Shown: positions 1 through 9,048 of the stretch, in pieces
Position numbering within the stretch: the first letter of the stretch is position 1
How the letters are laid out: every line of letters starts with the position of its first letter
From: Sphaerulina vaccinii
Lineage: Eukaryota > Ascomycota > Dothideomycetes > Mycosphaerellales > Mycosphaerellaceae
NCBI GenBank assembly: GCA_022570795.1
Contig: JAKUDP010000001.1
Span: 1,178,001-1,242,000 of the forward strand
DNA length: 64,000 bases
Direction: 5' to 3'
The notes under the pieces: generated by a model
Seen by the model: only the letters and a program-made list of their open reading frames with translations
Databases searched by the model: none
Told to the model about the DNA's origin: nothing
Position numbers and translations under genes: made by a program

Positions 1-648
1 GGGCTGGTCCATATGAAGCTGCTTCACATCCGGTTCGGCAATGCGTAGAAGGCTGATGGCGGCTGCAGAAGCCATAGTCCGGTCCAGCCAGTTCGGTGGT
101 TACTCGCGTTGATAGCGACTGTTACGGCATCGATTGGGAGAGCTGCGATGCGCACTTGCCAAGCCCTGCAAGTAGATTGAGCTCGCTTGCAGAGAGTAGA
201 TCTGAGACATGTCAGGACTTGGCGGGGGATATTGTTGCAGCTGCAGAATGCCACGCTACTCCACGAGTGGAACAGACCCACAGAAGCGGTGTGTTGCACA
301 GCATTGCTTCATATCGATGCCATCCAGGGAGCTATACACTGTCGAAAGCCATGCATGTTGGTTCGGAGTGAGGTCGAAGTATGTTGGCAAGAGAGCTCCA
401 GTATACTACAGCATCAACATGTAGCTGAATGTTGCGCGTGTCCGAGCCCGGTCGAGGTAGTCTTCTGATATTCATACCCTCAAGAAGATATCAACGTAGC
501 CATAAGTGCCTTCCGCAGGGCGATTGAATGTATCCGCTACTGTTCTCGCTCCAGTATACGAGAAACCCTCTCCCAATCACGTGTACCATGAAAGCGCATA
601 TCCCCAACGCCTCGCTAATAGCATAATGGTTCGTCTCGGCTAGCCCTC
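1..648. other. No supportable gene
   Basis: Only short overlapping open frames of about 70-93 codons occur on both strands. None has recognisable domains or splice structure. I see no tRNA or repeat. Confidence 0.6.
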
Positions 649-1254
649 TCACATAGCATCCAGTGGCCTGTTGAACCCCCCAACTCTGTTCATGTACTGT
701 CTGTACTCCGCTTTCTTAACTTTGTGTACCGCATAATTCTTGTCATTCCCAGGCACCTTCGTGTTCTTGGTCGTTCTGAAGTTCTGAAAGCCCATAACGC
801 GCTTCATCTCAGCCTCTGAATCCTCGTCTTCCGGGACTTCCTCCATCTTTGCGTCTTTTGGCTCCTCCTTCTTCACGCCATTCGGCGCCCCTCTGGACCC
901 AGTTCCATTCGATCTGCTATCCAAAGGTTCGCGTTTCACTCGCTCATCTGGTCCTCCTCGTAGTCCGCGCAGAGGTCCATTGTTGTCGCGGCCGCCTCGA
1001 AAGTCGCGGTCTCTGTCTGATCGTCCGGGTGGTCCATTTCGTGCTGGAGGACCTCTCTGAGGTGAGCGATCTCTTCGGCGAGCGTCTCGGTGGTCTCGAC
1101 GTGGTGGTGAACGTGATCGATCTTGCTCTGAAAGGCTGTTAGTATGAAACCTCCGATTTTGCGCTTGGCTGGACTGACCATATCGCGGTTTGTGGTTGCG
1201 GTGGTCGTCTCGTGCCGGACGACGATCGTCTCGTCTGTCGCGGCGGTCTGACAT
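649..1254 (-). CDS. U4/U6.U5 tri-snRNP 27 kDa protein (SNRNP27-like)
   Basis: This is a spliceosomal tri-snRNP component, expected in the nucleus. The N-terminal half is a low-complexity Arg/Asp/Ser region (RS and RD dipeptides, residues 1-95). The acidic middle (about 120-150) is followed by the diagnostic C-terminal block, residues about 150-201, with VMGFQNFRTTKNTKVPGND and ending YRQYMNRVGGFNRPLDAM. That block matches the conserved C-terminus of the SNRNP27/DUF1777 family. Length is 201 aa if read straight through. A 51-bp stretch (1128-1178) has all the hallmarks of an intron and is a multiple of three, so a 184-aa form is also possible. I am sure of the family, less so of which form is major. 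Confidence 0.9.
   Translation of the reverse strand: MSDRRDRRDDRRPARDDHRNHKPRYGQSSQAQNRRFHTNSLSEQDRSRSPPRRDHRDARRRDRSPQRGPPARNGPPGRSDRDRDFRGGRDNNGPLRGLRGGPDERVKREPLDSRSNGTGSRGAPNGVKKEEPKDAKMEEVPEDEDSEAEMKRVMGFQNFRTTKNTKVPGNDKNYAVHKVKKAEYRQYMNRVGGFNRPLDAM
1128..1178 (-). other. In-frame retainable intron in SNRNP27-like gene
   Basis: On the minus strand this segment starts GTCAGT and ends with branch-like TACTAAC followed 10 nt later by CAG. It is 51 bp, has no in-frame stop, and removal leaves the frame intact (Tyr-Glu-Gln-Asp-Arg across the junction). The donor hexamer GTCAGT is also used by the SEC22 gene in this window. Confidence 0.65.
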
Positions 1255-1750
1255 GTTGGAGTGTGTATACGATGGCGAGGTAGAGTGAGGGAAAGAGAAG
1301 TAGGAAATATGTCAAAGAAATGATCGCGAGTCATGCGAGCTTGTTATGTAAGCCGAAGCTCAAATGGCATGTGAGAACAGCAAGTGGGTAAGTTAGCCAG
1401 TGTCGGTGGACTCTTCAAGTCACAGTCCTGTTCTCCAATACGATATGACAGCTAATGCATCAGTAGGATACAGTCCCACCCATATGCTCTACCCTCGAAG
1501 CAAGTTCCCATTTTGAGAACCTCCTGAGACCACGGCCTGGAGAAGAGGTATCTTCATGCCGTCGTTTAACCTTGCGTGTTGCCGTGGCGAGGCTGGTGGT
1601 CCAGTGCTGAACGTGAGAGATCATATCGAAAGATCCGATCCTGGAGGCGCCAGATATGGACTTGTCTTGAGTCTATCGGCGTCACAGACGGTGATAGACC
1701 ACGTCCTTCCTGGCAGCTGTTCTCGTTCTTCGTGGCAGATCAGGAAGCCC
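1255..1750. other. Intergenic, no gene seen
   Basis: This stretch holds the 5' flank of the splicing-factor gene and the 3' flank of ELP5. The open frames on the plus strand (from about 1556) are antisense to the ELP5 exons. Confidence 0.6.
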
Positions 1751-2830
1751 TCATATCTCATCCTCCTCTTCATCAAAGTCATCCTCCTCACCCATATCAT
1801 ACAAAATCCTCCCTCCATCGCCACCACCATTCTGAGCATCATAATAAGGCAAAACAACCCCATCTCGATCTCTCCTCTGCTTCTCAGTCAATCCCATCTC
1901 AAATGTACCCTCTTCCTTCGCAACTTCAACTTTCTCCTCAGGAGTCCGGTATTGAGGATGATCCTCGAGCAAGATCACACTCTCCCTAGACGTCTTTGTT
2001 GCCACCACACCTTTCGTATTCAGCGGCAAGAAATACCACTCTCTCACGCCTCTACCACTCTTCCTTCTATGCTCCATTTCCAGTACGATGCCTTCTGTAC
2101 CATTAGCTCCAAGACTTTGCAGCACACCTTCTATACCTTCTTCCAACCCGAAGATCGGTTCAGCATGACTTCTCTCCCTCGCAGCTTTCTGAGCAAGAAT
2201 ATGACGAAGAGAATGTGTAGTCAAAATCGTAGTCGCCAGATATCTCAGCAACGTCAACGCGGAAGGCGCATAAGGATCTTTATGTCCGATCGGCAGAGGA
2301 ACATCTGTATGATACAGTGCCAGGAGTGAACTTGTAGGTCCGATGAAGGAGGAGAGTAGAGCTGGTAGATTTGAGCTTTGAGTCGCGCTCAAAGAGTTCA
2401 GACTGTCGAAGATCAGGAGTTTCTCTGAAGTAAGGAATCAGTACAGTGCGATTCTCTTCATGATTTTCCAAAGGCTCACTTTGTGTTGGCTCAGTCCTGA
2501 GATGGTTCACGACTTCTTTCTGCCAAGCTTGCAGACTCTGCCTCCATGCCTCGATGAAGACATCTGCAGTTCGGAGTTTGCGAAGGGTCTCGAATGACAC
2601 GAAGATGACTTTTACTTTGGATGCCTGGAGATATCTTAGTGCTGTTCTGTAGGTGATGGTTTATAGCGCACATTTGCTCGCTTCAAGTATTCGGCCAAGA
2701 TTGGCTTGCCGGACTGCTCGAGATTATCGAGTACAAGGGTGAATGGTGATGCCGCATCGCGTTGACTCAGCAGCTTTGCTATGAGCAGCAGGTTGTGTGT
2801 ACGGCGATGTTGAAGAGACGAAGGAGGCAT
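1751..2830 (-). CDS. ELP5: Elongator complex protein 5 (Elp5)
   Basis: Elp5 is part of the Elp4-5-6 ring of Elongator, which is needed for wobble-uridine modification of tRNA. Three exons: introns 2625-2671 (47 bp, branch CACTAAG) and 2425-2479 (55 bp, donor GTGAGC, branch TACTGAT). The joined protein is 325 aa. It begins MPPSSLQHRRTHNLL, has FTLVLDNLEQSG (about 30-41), VKVIFVSFETL and LLIFDSLNSL strands of the RecA-like fold, LSSFIGPTSSLLALYHTDVP, and ends with the acidic Elp5 tail GRILYDMGEEDDFDEEEDEI. The first intron has a weak donor (GTGCGC) but is required to keep frame and removes a stop. The family call rests on motif recognition. Confidence 0.85.
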
Positions 2831-3357
2831 GTTGTGAAGTTGTGTGAGAAGTTGTGAAAGTCAGGGTTCTGAATAAGTAATCAAGTTGTGCTAATTACTA
2901 CAATGCAAGCCAAGCTATGGTAATGAACAATGATTGATCACTCCTCTCTGCTTAGCCGGCCATGATGCACAGTATGATCAGCGGCATTGCTATAGCACGG
3001 TGCCAAGCTATGCCCAAAGTCATTCATGCCAATTGTGCAAGGACAACCTAGCCAACCATCCTCCATTCGTGTGATCAACGTGCATCCAAGGAGTAGTTTG
3101 TGCAAGAGCCATGGTAGACTCTACTGCACAATCGGGTCCCTCCTGGCGGGCACGAAGTGAGTTGAGGGAAGAGGGTCAAGATGTGCTGTGTAGATGAACT
3201 CCTGTGGCTCGAATGTTGTCGTCGCCTTGCTTGTAGCTGCCGAGGGTACCTGGCTCGATGACTGTTCTAAGCCATCTGTCGATGCATCCAAGACGCGAGA
3301 CCATCTCTCTCGTGGTCGTGAGGTGTAGCCCTTTTGGTAACGTTGGACCTTCTCGGC
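2831..3357. other. Intergenic, no gene seen
   Basis: This is the 5' flank of ELP5 and 3' flank of the DEUBAD-type gene, without protein-like frames. Confidence 0.6.
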
Positions 3358-3866
3358 CTAAGATTGGGCTCCGTTTGCTTCCTTCTTCCCCTCCTCGCGG
3401 GCCTCCTCTTCGGTGGCACCGTTCTCGACAGGAGTACGAACCTTGAGATCAGCAGTCTTGCCCCACTCCTCGATTTGTCGCTGCTCTTGATGCTCATTCC
3501 ATGCACCGCTCTTGCGCTCTTGTCCAGCCTTGATAGCGTCCTCGCGCCACTTCTTCGTCTCTTTGCCGTCGTTGAGGTCGGCCTGATAGACACGAATCTC
3601 TTCCTCGATCTGAGCTCGAAGCGAGGAGTGCAAGGGGTGGACGTCGATGTTGTGACCGCCTGGAATTGACGGCAGGTAGCTGTACAACTCTTCGCGTTTC
3701 TCCGCCGAGAGCGTCTCCCAAGCCATGTCGTTGCGGAGCAGTGCCTGGAAGTGGTCAGTGAGGAGAACAAGGGAGATACAGGTGGAGGTGAGCTTACCGC
3801 CAGTTCTGGCTGCTTGCCGACCTTGGAGTTTGGCTGTGTGAGCCAGCGCTTCTGAGTTGATGCCAT
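3358..3866 (-). CDS. ASX/DEUBAD-domain-like small protein
   Basis: Two exons: 3866-3798 and 3744-3358, with intron 3745-3797 (53 bp, donor GTAAGC, branch CACTGAC). The protein from the ATG at 3866 (context CAACAATGG) is 151 aa. Residues 7-50 (KRWLTQPNSKVGK ... ALLRNDMAWETLSAEKREEL ... LPSIPGG) resemble the start of fungal ASX homology (DEUBAD) domains, which bind and regulate deubiquitinases of the BAP1/UCH37 type. A charged helical tail follows. Family members are often longer, so the 5' end may be incomplete. The frame stays open upstream well beyond 4000, and an upstream exon (see 3913-4359) may belong to it. The function is inferred from a partial match. Confidence 0.55.
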
Positions 3867-3912
3867 TGTTGAGAGTGCTGCTGTTGTTGCTGACGTTGAG
3901 TATTGATTTGAG

Positions 3913-4359
3913 TTAAACAAATGTGAGCTTGTTTCGGGTGCTGTTTTTGATGTGCTGCTGTTGGTTGTTTGGGGTTGGAGCAGTCGAAGTCGAAGTTGAG
4001 TTCGAGGTCGAAGTTGAGTTCGAGGTCGAGGTTGATGGCGCAGCAGGTGAAGGCGGTGATGAAAGAACTGTATACTTGCCCTTCTTGTTGTTCCTACCTT
4101 TTCTGACCCACGGAAGGTTCAGAGCTCTGACCGCTGCAAGCGCGATGGTGAAGGCGTTGGTGTCGGGGTGAGTGTCGCGAGTCTTCTTGCCCTTCTTGTT
4201 GTTACTTTCCTCTGTGTTGCTTTCCTTCTGGTTCTTCTTGTCCGTCTTTTCCTTCTTGTCAGCACCCCGGTCCTGTAGCTCTATTGACTCTGTCACGGCA
4301 GCTTTAGTCTCCGTGCCGTTGAATTGTGCGCGTTGCAAGCAGCGCTGGGCAGACTGCAT
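3913..4359 (-). CDS. Lys-rich ORF, possible 5' exon of the DEUBAD gene
   Basis: An open frame starts at ATG 4359 and runs 148 codons. It is Lys/Asn/Glu-rich (residues 35-60), then has a Ser/Thr/Asn repeat encoded by an 18-bp tandem repeat at about 3979-4034, and ends Val-stop at 3913. A TATA-like box (4421-4428) and a CA-rich leader precede the ATG, so a transcript probably starts here. I cannot tell whether this is a separate protein, a uORF-bearing leader, or exon 1 joined to the downstream gene (possible donors GTAGGA or GTATAC, acceptor near 3890). Confidence 0.35.
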   Translation of the reverse strand: MQSAQRCLQRAQFNGTETKAAVTESIELQDRGADKKEKTDKKNQKESNTEESNNKKGKKTRDTHPDTNAFTIALAAVRALNLPWVRKGRNNKKGKYTVLSSPPSPAAPSTSTSNSTSTSNSTSTSTAPTPNNQQQHIKNSTRNKLTFV

Positions 4360-4420
4360 AGTTCTTATGCAAAATCCCGTGTGGTTTGTTGTTGTGTTGT
4401 GTGTTGTGAGAAACGCGAGC

Positions 4421-4428
4421 TTTATATT
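4421..4428 (-). promoter_or_regulatory. TATA-like box
   Basis: AATATAAA lies on the minus strand 62-69 bp upstream of ATG 4359 and is followed by a CA-rich leader of repeated ACAACA. It supports a minus-strand transcript start around 4390-4400, divergent from SEC22. Confidence 0.4.
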
Positions 4429-4535
4429 ACTTGGACGTCTCTCCACGCTAGTGGACTTGAACCAACGACACTTGTCCAACAATCAACACTCCTCTTCTTG
4501 CTTAGCACTTTGACAATCACCTCGCCACGCTCACA

Positions 4536-5369
4536 ATGATCTACACCACGCAGATAGTGAGGCTCGACGGTCAGTCAACTCAATTCAGCGCTATCCGCCG
4601 CTTCACCTCGCTCTTCTCGCTGACCTGGAAGCACCACCATAGGCCTCACCCTGGTGGCCTCCGTAGACGACTCGCAGATCCAAGAAGTCACAGATCTGAA
4701 GCAGAACATCCGACAGGTCATCAAGAAGCTCTCGCCGTCCTCCGAGCCTCGCGCATCCATCGAGAGCACGAAATACACCATCCAGTACGACTCTTCCCCG
4801 AACGACCGGCAGTCCGCACTCCACTGACCACTTTGTGTCAGCTATGTCTTGAACGACGCTGTGGCCTATCTAGCAATCACCGAGCGCTCATACCCGAAGA
4901 AGCTCGCTCTCACATACCTCGAGGATGTCCGGGCAGAGTTCCAGACTTCATACAAGCGCGACGAGATTCACGACCCACAACTGCGGCCATACCAGTACTC
5001 TGAATTCGACCGCTTTATTGAGCGCACGAAGAAGACATACCAGGATTCTCGAGCGACGGACAATCTCGGCAGGCTCAACGACGAGCTGAAGGATGTGACA
5101 CAAGTCATGACCAAGAACATTGAGGATCTGCTGTATCGAGGAGACTCGCTGGAGAAGATGGGTGAGCAATGCTGGCTCAACGAAGGCGTATGGCACATGC
5201 TGACAACCTCCGACCTGCAGGTGACATGTCTTCCAGGTTACGAGACGACTCCCTCAAGTACAAGCGAGCCGCTGTCCGGATCAACTGGGAGCTGCTACTT
5301 AAGCAGTATGGCCCCTTTGCTGGTCTAGCGGCAGTCATTCTGCTTTTGCTTATCTGGAGGTTCTGGTGA
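4536..5369 (+). CDS. SEC22: R-SNARE Sec22
   Basis: Sec22 is the longin-type R-SNARE of ER-Golgi transport vesicles. Four exons join in frame: 4536-4569, 4643-4784, 4842-5161, 5221-5369. The introns are 73, 57 and 59 bp, with CTGAC-type branches. The protein is 214 aa. The longin domain (1 to about 120) starts MIYTTQIVRLDGLTLVASVDD and continues through TIHYVLNDAVAYLAI and SYPKKLALTYLEDV. The SNARE motif is about 130-190, with the zero-layer Arg in NIEDLLYRGDSLEKM. A C-terminal membrane anchor (GPFAGLAAVILLLLIWRFW) ends the protein. Length and layout match the family. Confidence 0.95.
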
Positions 5370-5953
5370 TAGCATACGACCTGCTCGCGTTGGTTCTTGT
5401 CCCCACTTTAGGCATAGCGAGGCGTTCAGGATAAAAGCAGTTCCTGCATAGAGACACTGGGAGTTGCGCATGATACCCAAGAGAGTACAGGCTAGCTGTC
5501 GTAGAATAAGAGATACCGTTGATCTCTCTGGCCCGCGCAAGCGGTAGTCTCGTGCATGAGGTTTGTTTCTGTATCATTGTCTCCTTTTGTCAAGAAAGAT
5601 AGCTTAAAGCAAATGAGGAAAGAAGGAAAGAGAGAAGAGGACTCATGAAGAAGACTGAAAGAGGCATCATGAAGAATTGTGCAGCATAGCACTCGAAGCA
5701 ACGGGCACTCTGATGCGTGCACGGTATAGCAGTACGTCTGCTCTCATTAAGGGACTTGCCTTGAGTATGCTGGTTCAGACAACCTCATCGCTGCATATAT
5801 CAATGGTATATCAGAGTTGATCTTGCGGCGGAGCATCTGGACGCTTGCCGCTGGGAGTACGGCATTCCCCGGCCAACCTGACGCTTTCTCTGACCGGCAT
5901 GCGAATGGACCTGTTCTCACGACTCGGCTCCTGATGGCGTGGTCTGCACTGAA
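5370..5953. other. Intergenic, no gene seen
   Basis: This is the 3' flank of SEC22. It has short frames only and no recognisable element. Confidence 0.5.
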
Positions 5954-6481
5954 TCACGGTATTGGCCCTTGACTCCCACTCCGGATCTCACGCAGCATCT
6001 CGTCAAGTGGCCAGAGGTAATCGCAGTTGGTGCCATCCAGTATGCCAGCATTGTTCACTCCACAGTGTCTCTGGAGAGCCAAGCAAACCCGGCTGGTGTT
6101 CGCCATTCGCTTCTGTGGTCTTGGTCCACTTGTCAGCGCAGAGAGATTGCTGCCTTCGCTGGCCATCGCTGTATCCAGTATCTGCTTTCTGGCTCTTGTT
6201 CGCTGCTGCCGCATCTTCGCCTGTGTTGGCTGGGCTGTTGCTGGACGGGAAGATGTGTCTCTGGGCTCATTCTCCTGCTTCTTCTGTTGTGCTAAAGCTG
6301 CTCGGCTGCACTCTGAGATGGTGTGATGGCGGTCGTTGCGCATGGAGCCGGAGGGCCATTGCAGGTGTCTAGCAAACGCAAATGCCGGTGAAGATGCTTC
6401 TCGTCGTCTGCTCGAAGAGCTCATCGCTTGCTCTGGTACAAAGGATATGCTGGAAGCGTGAAAGATGGTGTTGCGATACAT
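5954..6481 (-). CDS. Hypothetical ORF, doubtful
   Basis: A 175-codon frame starts MYRNTIFHASS. It is rich in Ser, Arg, Ala and Gln (RRR, QQKKQ and RQQRTRARK tracts) and has no domain I recognise. Overlapping plus-strand frames of 99-136 codons are similarly unconvincing. It may be a fast-evolving short protein or simply chance. Confidence 0.25.
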   Translation of the reverse strand: MYRNTIFHASSISFVPEQAMSSSSRRREASSPAFAFARHLQWPSGSMRNDRHHTISECSRAALAQQKKQENEPRDTSSRPATAQPTQAKMRQQRTRARKQILDTAMASEGSNLSALTSGPRPQKRMANTSRVCLALQRHCGVNNAGILDGTNCDYLWPLDEMLREIRSGSQGPIP

Positions 6482-7536
6482 TGCTTTCGTGTTCGTAAAC
6501 CTCCGTCACCGCCGCAGCTGTTGAGCATCAAACAAGCCCTCGACAACGATCACAACAAAACGAAATTACGCATACATACGATATGTGTATGAGGATGGTT
6601 GCATGAAGCTTCCGAACAAGCTCATGTAGATATCTTGTCGTGGTGTTGGTGTGCTGGATTGTTGCTGCCAGAGAGAGGTAAGAGCCATTATGGGACTATA
6701 TCTTCAAGTTTAGCTCTCGCTTACTCACCAGACATCCGGCCGTGATTCGAACGTTTCAATCATACGACTCATGCCTTAAGCATTAAGCAGTCAGCCGGAT
6801 GTCTGCTAACAACTGCATACCTGTGGCGACGAGCCATCTATGTTAGCATGCTCACAAAGCATACCTCAGAACACAGGCTAACTTCTTCTTCTGAAACAGC
6901 GAGTTTAGTCCTACATAAGAAACAGGTTTCTCTTTTGCACCTCTGCCCGTCTTTGTACGAGGAGTCCATGCAATGCTTGGGTGGACCATCTTTTAATTTG
7001 CTCCAGTGGCATCAGCAGCAGTATACTCATGCTCGAGAAGCATCTCCGTCACTACTTGGCCCTCGGTGCATGCAGGTGCATGGGGCCCAATGGTATGTAG
7101 GATGGTAATGGAGAGCTTCGACTCCTTTTTGGCATAAAGTTCATCAAACATTTTAACACTTTTGCCTCGAGCATCATACAGCACGCGACAACGCCAATAT
7201 CTTGACCTCGAATGCATGAGCGGCGTGTGTGCACATACACCACCTTCCGCCAATATATGTGAAGACGATACTATGATGTGGTGGTCGAGAACATGCTGTT
7301 CGAGCTGGTGTTGTGAAGAACATCTCAAGCTGTCGTCTTGGCATGGAGCTCGATTGGAATGCTATTCTTTTGCCAAAACTTCACGATGGCAGCGATACCA
7401 GGGTTATGATAGCATACAGTATCTCGAAAAGACCATTAAATGCAGTACATCTTCAGCAAAATTGAGCTGGCTTTCTCAGAGCAGATGGCGAGTTTCTGGA
7501 AGTTTTTGACGACGTCCGGGCGAAGAAAGCTGCTTT
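6482..7536. other. Gene-poor stretch with tRNA-like repeat
   Basis: No protein-like frame is supported here. The only structure I see is the 78-bp inverted repeat at 6729-6806, described separately. Confidence 0.5.
6729..6806 (-). other. tRNA-like inverted repeat, probable degenerate tRNA
   Basis: A perfect 12-bp inverted repeat (CAGACATCCGGC and its complement) encloses 54 bp. On the minus strand the interior has an A-box-like segment (GGCTGACTGCTTAATGC, near the Leu/Ser tRNA pattern GGCYGAGTGGTTAAGGC) and a B-box-like GTTCGAATC. The span and acceptor-like stem suit a tRNA, but the T stem does not pair and the D/anticodon region is compressed, so a working tRNA is unlikely. A possible TAA anticodon lies in a 7-nt loop. 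Confidence 0.4.
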
Positions 7537-8833
7537 TTGCTGATTGAGAGCCGTCGCGGATTTCGACGAACTCCTCCTCTGCTTACTTTGACAGCTTTTC
7601 ACCAACACACAACATCCAAATCTGGAGTCGCCTCAAGCCGCTGCGTGCGTACTCTTCTCGCAGACGTGACGAACACTGCGGCGAGCTACACTGACAGAGC
7701 GCAACATGCCACCTTCGATGCATCTCGCAGAGACAGAGCCGCACTCCTCGACCAGGAATATACCCTTCAGATCGCATGTCTGGCACAACCTACTGCACGT
7801 ACCCGCGATGCGGTCCACCATCTCCGATCCCATGAGGAGGAGCGGCGCACTGTAGTGGCGCTACGAGCAGAGGCGTGGACGGCCAGCGAGCTCTCGAGAG
7901 CGGATTCGAGAAAGTTTGCAAATGAAGAAACGTCAGTCGCAATAAGTATGTGATGTCACAACACTTGAAGGCATATCACACAGATGGCTGATGCTACCTA
8001 CAGAGATAGAGAAAGAGAGGAGAAAGCTCAACACGTCCACGTCGAAGCCACAAGCCTGGTCGATGGTAGAGAAGAGGCCGAGGAAGATCGCGCACATATA
8101 TGTCAGCAGATTCGCGAGCTCAAAGAGGATATCGCTGACTACCAGAGCGAGAACGCCCAACTCAAGGCAGCGCTACAACTTCTGAAGTCTGGGACCGTGT
8201 CGAGCCGCAAGCAACTCGTTCAATCAGGGAGAAGCCAGTATGAGCTCGAGCATTTCCAACACCTCTCTTGCTTACACTGACGGCGACAGTGCAGAGAATC
8301 ATGGAGATGCTCATTATGATTGACGCCTGTAAAGGCGGATCTGCTCACGCGGCGTCCTACCATACGGAGTCAAGCGACAGTCCCTTCGTGACCCAGCGAT
8401 CGCCACGCCATCCTCGTTCGCCCGGTTACCCTCGCCGACAACACCAGGTCCCAGAGAGCCACCCGCCCGCAGCCAACTCATGCAGGATGTCGTCTCTTCC
8501 ATGTGCACGGCAGCCTCTGCGGCAAGCGGAAGGCGCCTGCAAAGCCGAAGACGTGCAAAAGTTCATCAAACCCGAGCAAAAGGACAGTGGCGGTGCTGTT
8601 ACAAGTAAGTCTGCCCTACTTCAGCTGTGGATCCTAATACTGACATACATTCCTCTTAGCAGTCATGCCTCGTTTCTCCGACTCACAGCAGTCACACTTC
8701 AATCCGTCTCCAAACGGTCGCCAACCACGCCACTTGCTCCTTGAGCGACGGCGCAGATGCCTGGCCTGTGCATACAGGAGAGAAGGGCCAATGCGGTCAC
8801 TTCTTTCAGAGTCCAGCCCCCGCTGAGCGCTTC
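7537..8833 (+). pseudogene. Decayed or mis-spliced coiled-coil gene
   Basis: Protein-like coding pieces succeed one another in different frames. These are 7620-7930 (HLRSHEEERR ... ADSRKFANEET); 7994-8190, a strong heptad coiled coil (REEAEEDRAHICQQIRELKE ... ENAQLKAALQLL); 8222-8320 in another frame (SSSISNTSLAYTDGDSAENH) ending at a stop; 8380-8610 (TPSSFARLPSPTTPGPREPP); and 8660-8833. At least two good introns exist: one ending at 8003 (donor GTCAGT near 7931, branch GCTGATG), and one at about 8604-8660 (donor GTAAGT, branch TACTGAC). I could not join the middle pieces in frame with credible splice sites, which suggests frameshift decay. No family recognised. Confidence 0.45.
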
Positions 8834-9048
8834 GAGCACTATGGCGGAGGCTTGAGAAGAGCTGCAAGACACTACAAACCTATACGAGATCAAGATCCAG
8901 AATCGCAGCAACGTCGATCAGTTTATTGAAGTCAGCAATTAGGAGACTAGCGTCTAGGTCACAAGTGTAGGAAGAATTGAACAGATGCAGGGTATACGAA
9001 GTTGAATTCGGGGTATCTTAAAAATCTATCTCCAACGCGAACACAAAA

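Noticed and set aside
1556..2329. 257-codon plus-strand frame
   Set aside because: It is antisense to the ELP5 exons and is explained by their codon bias.
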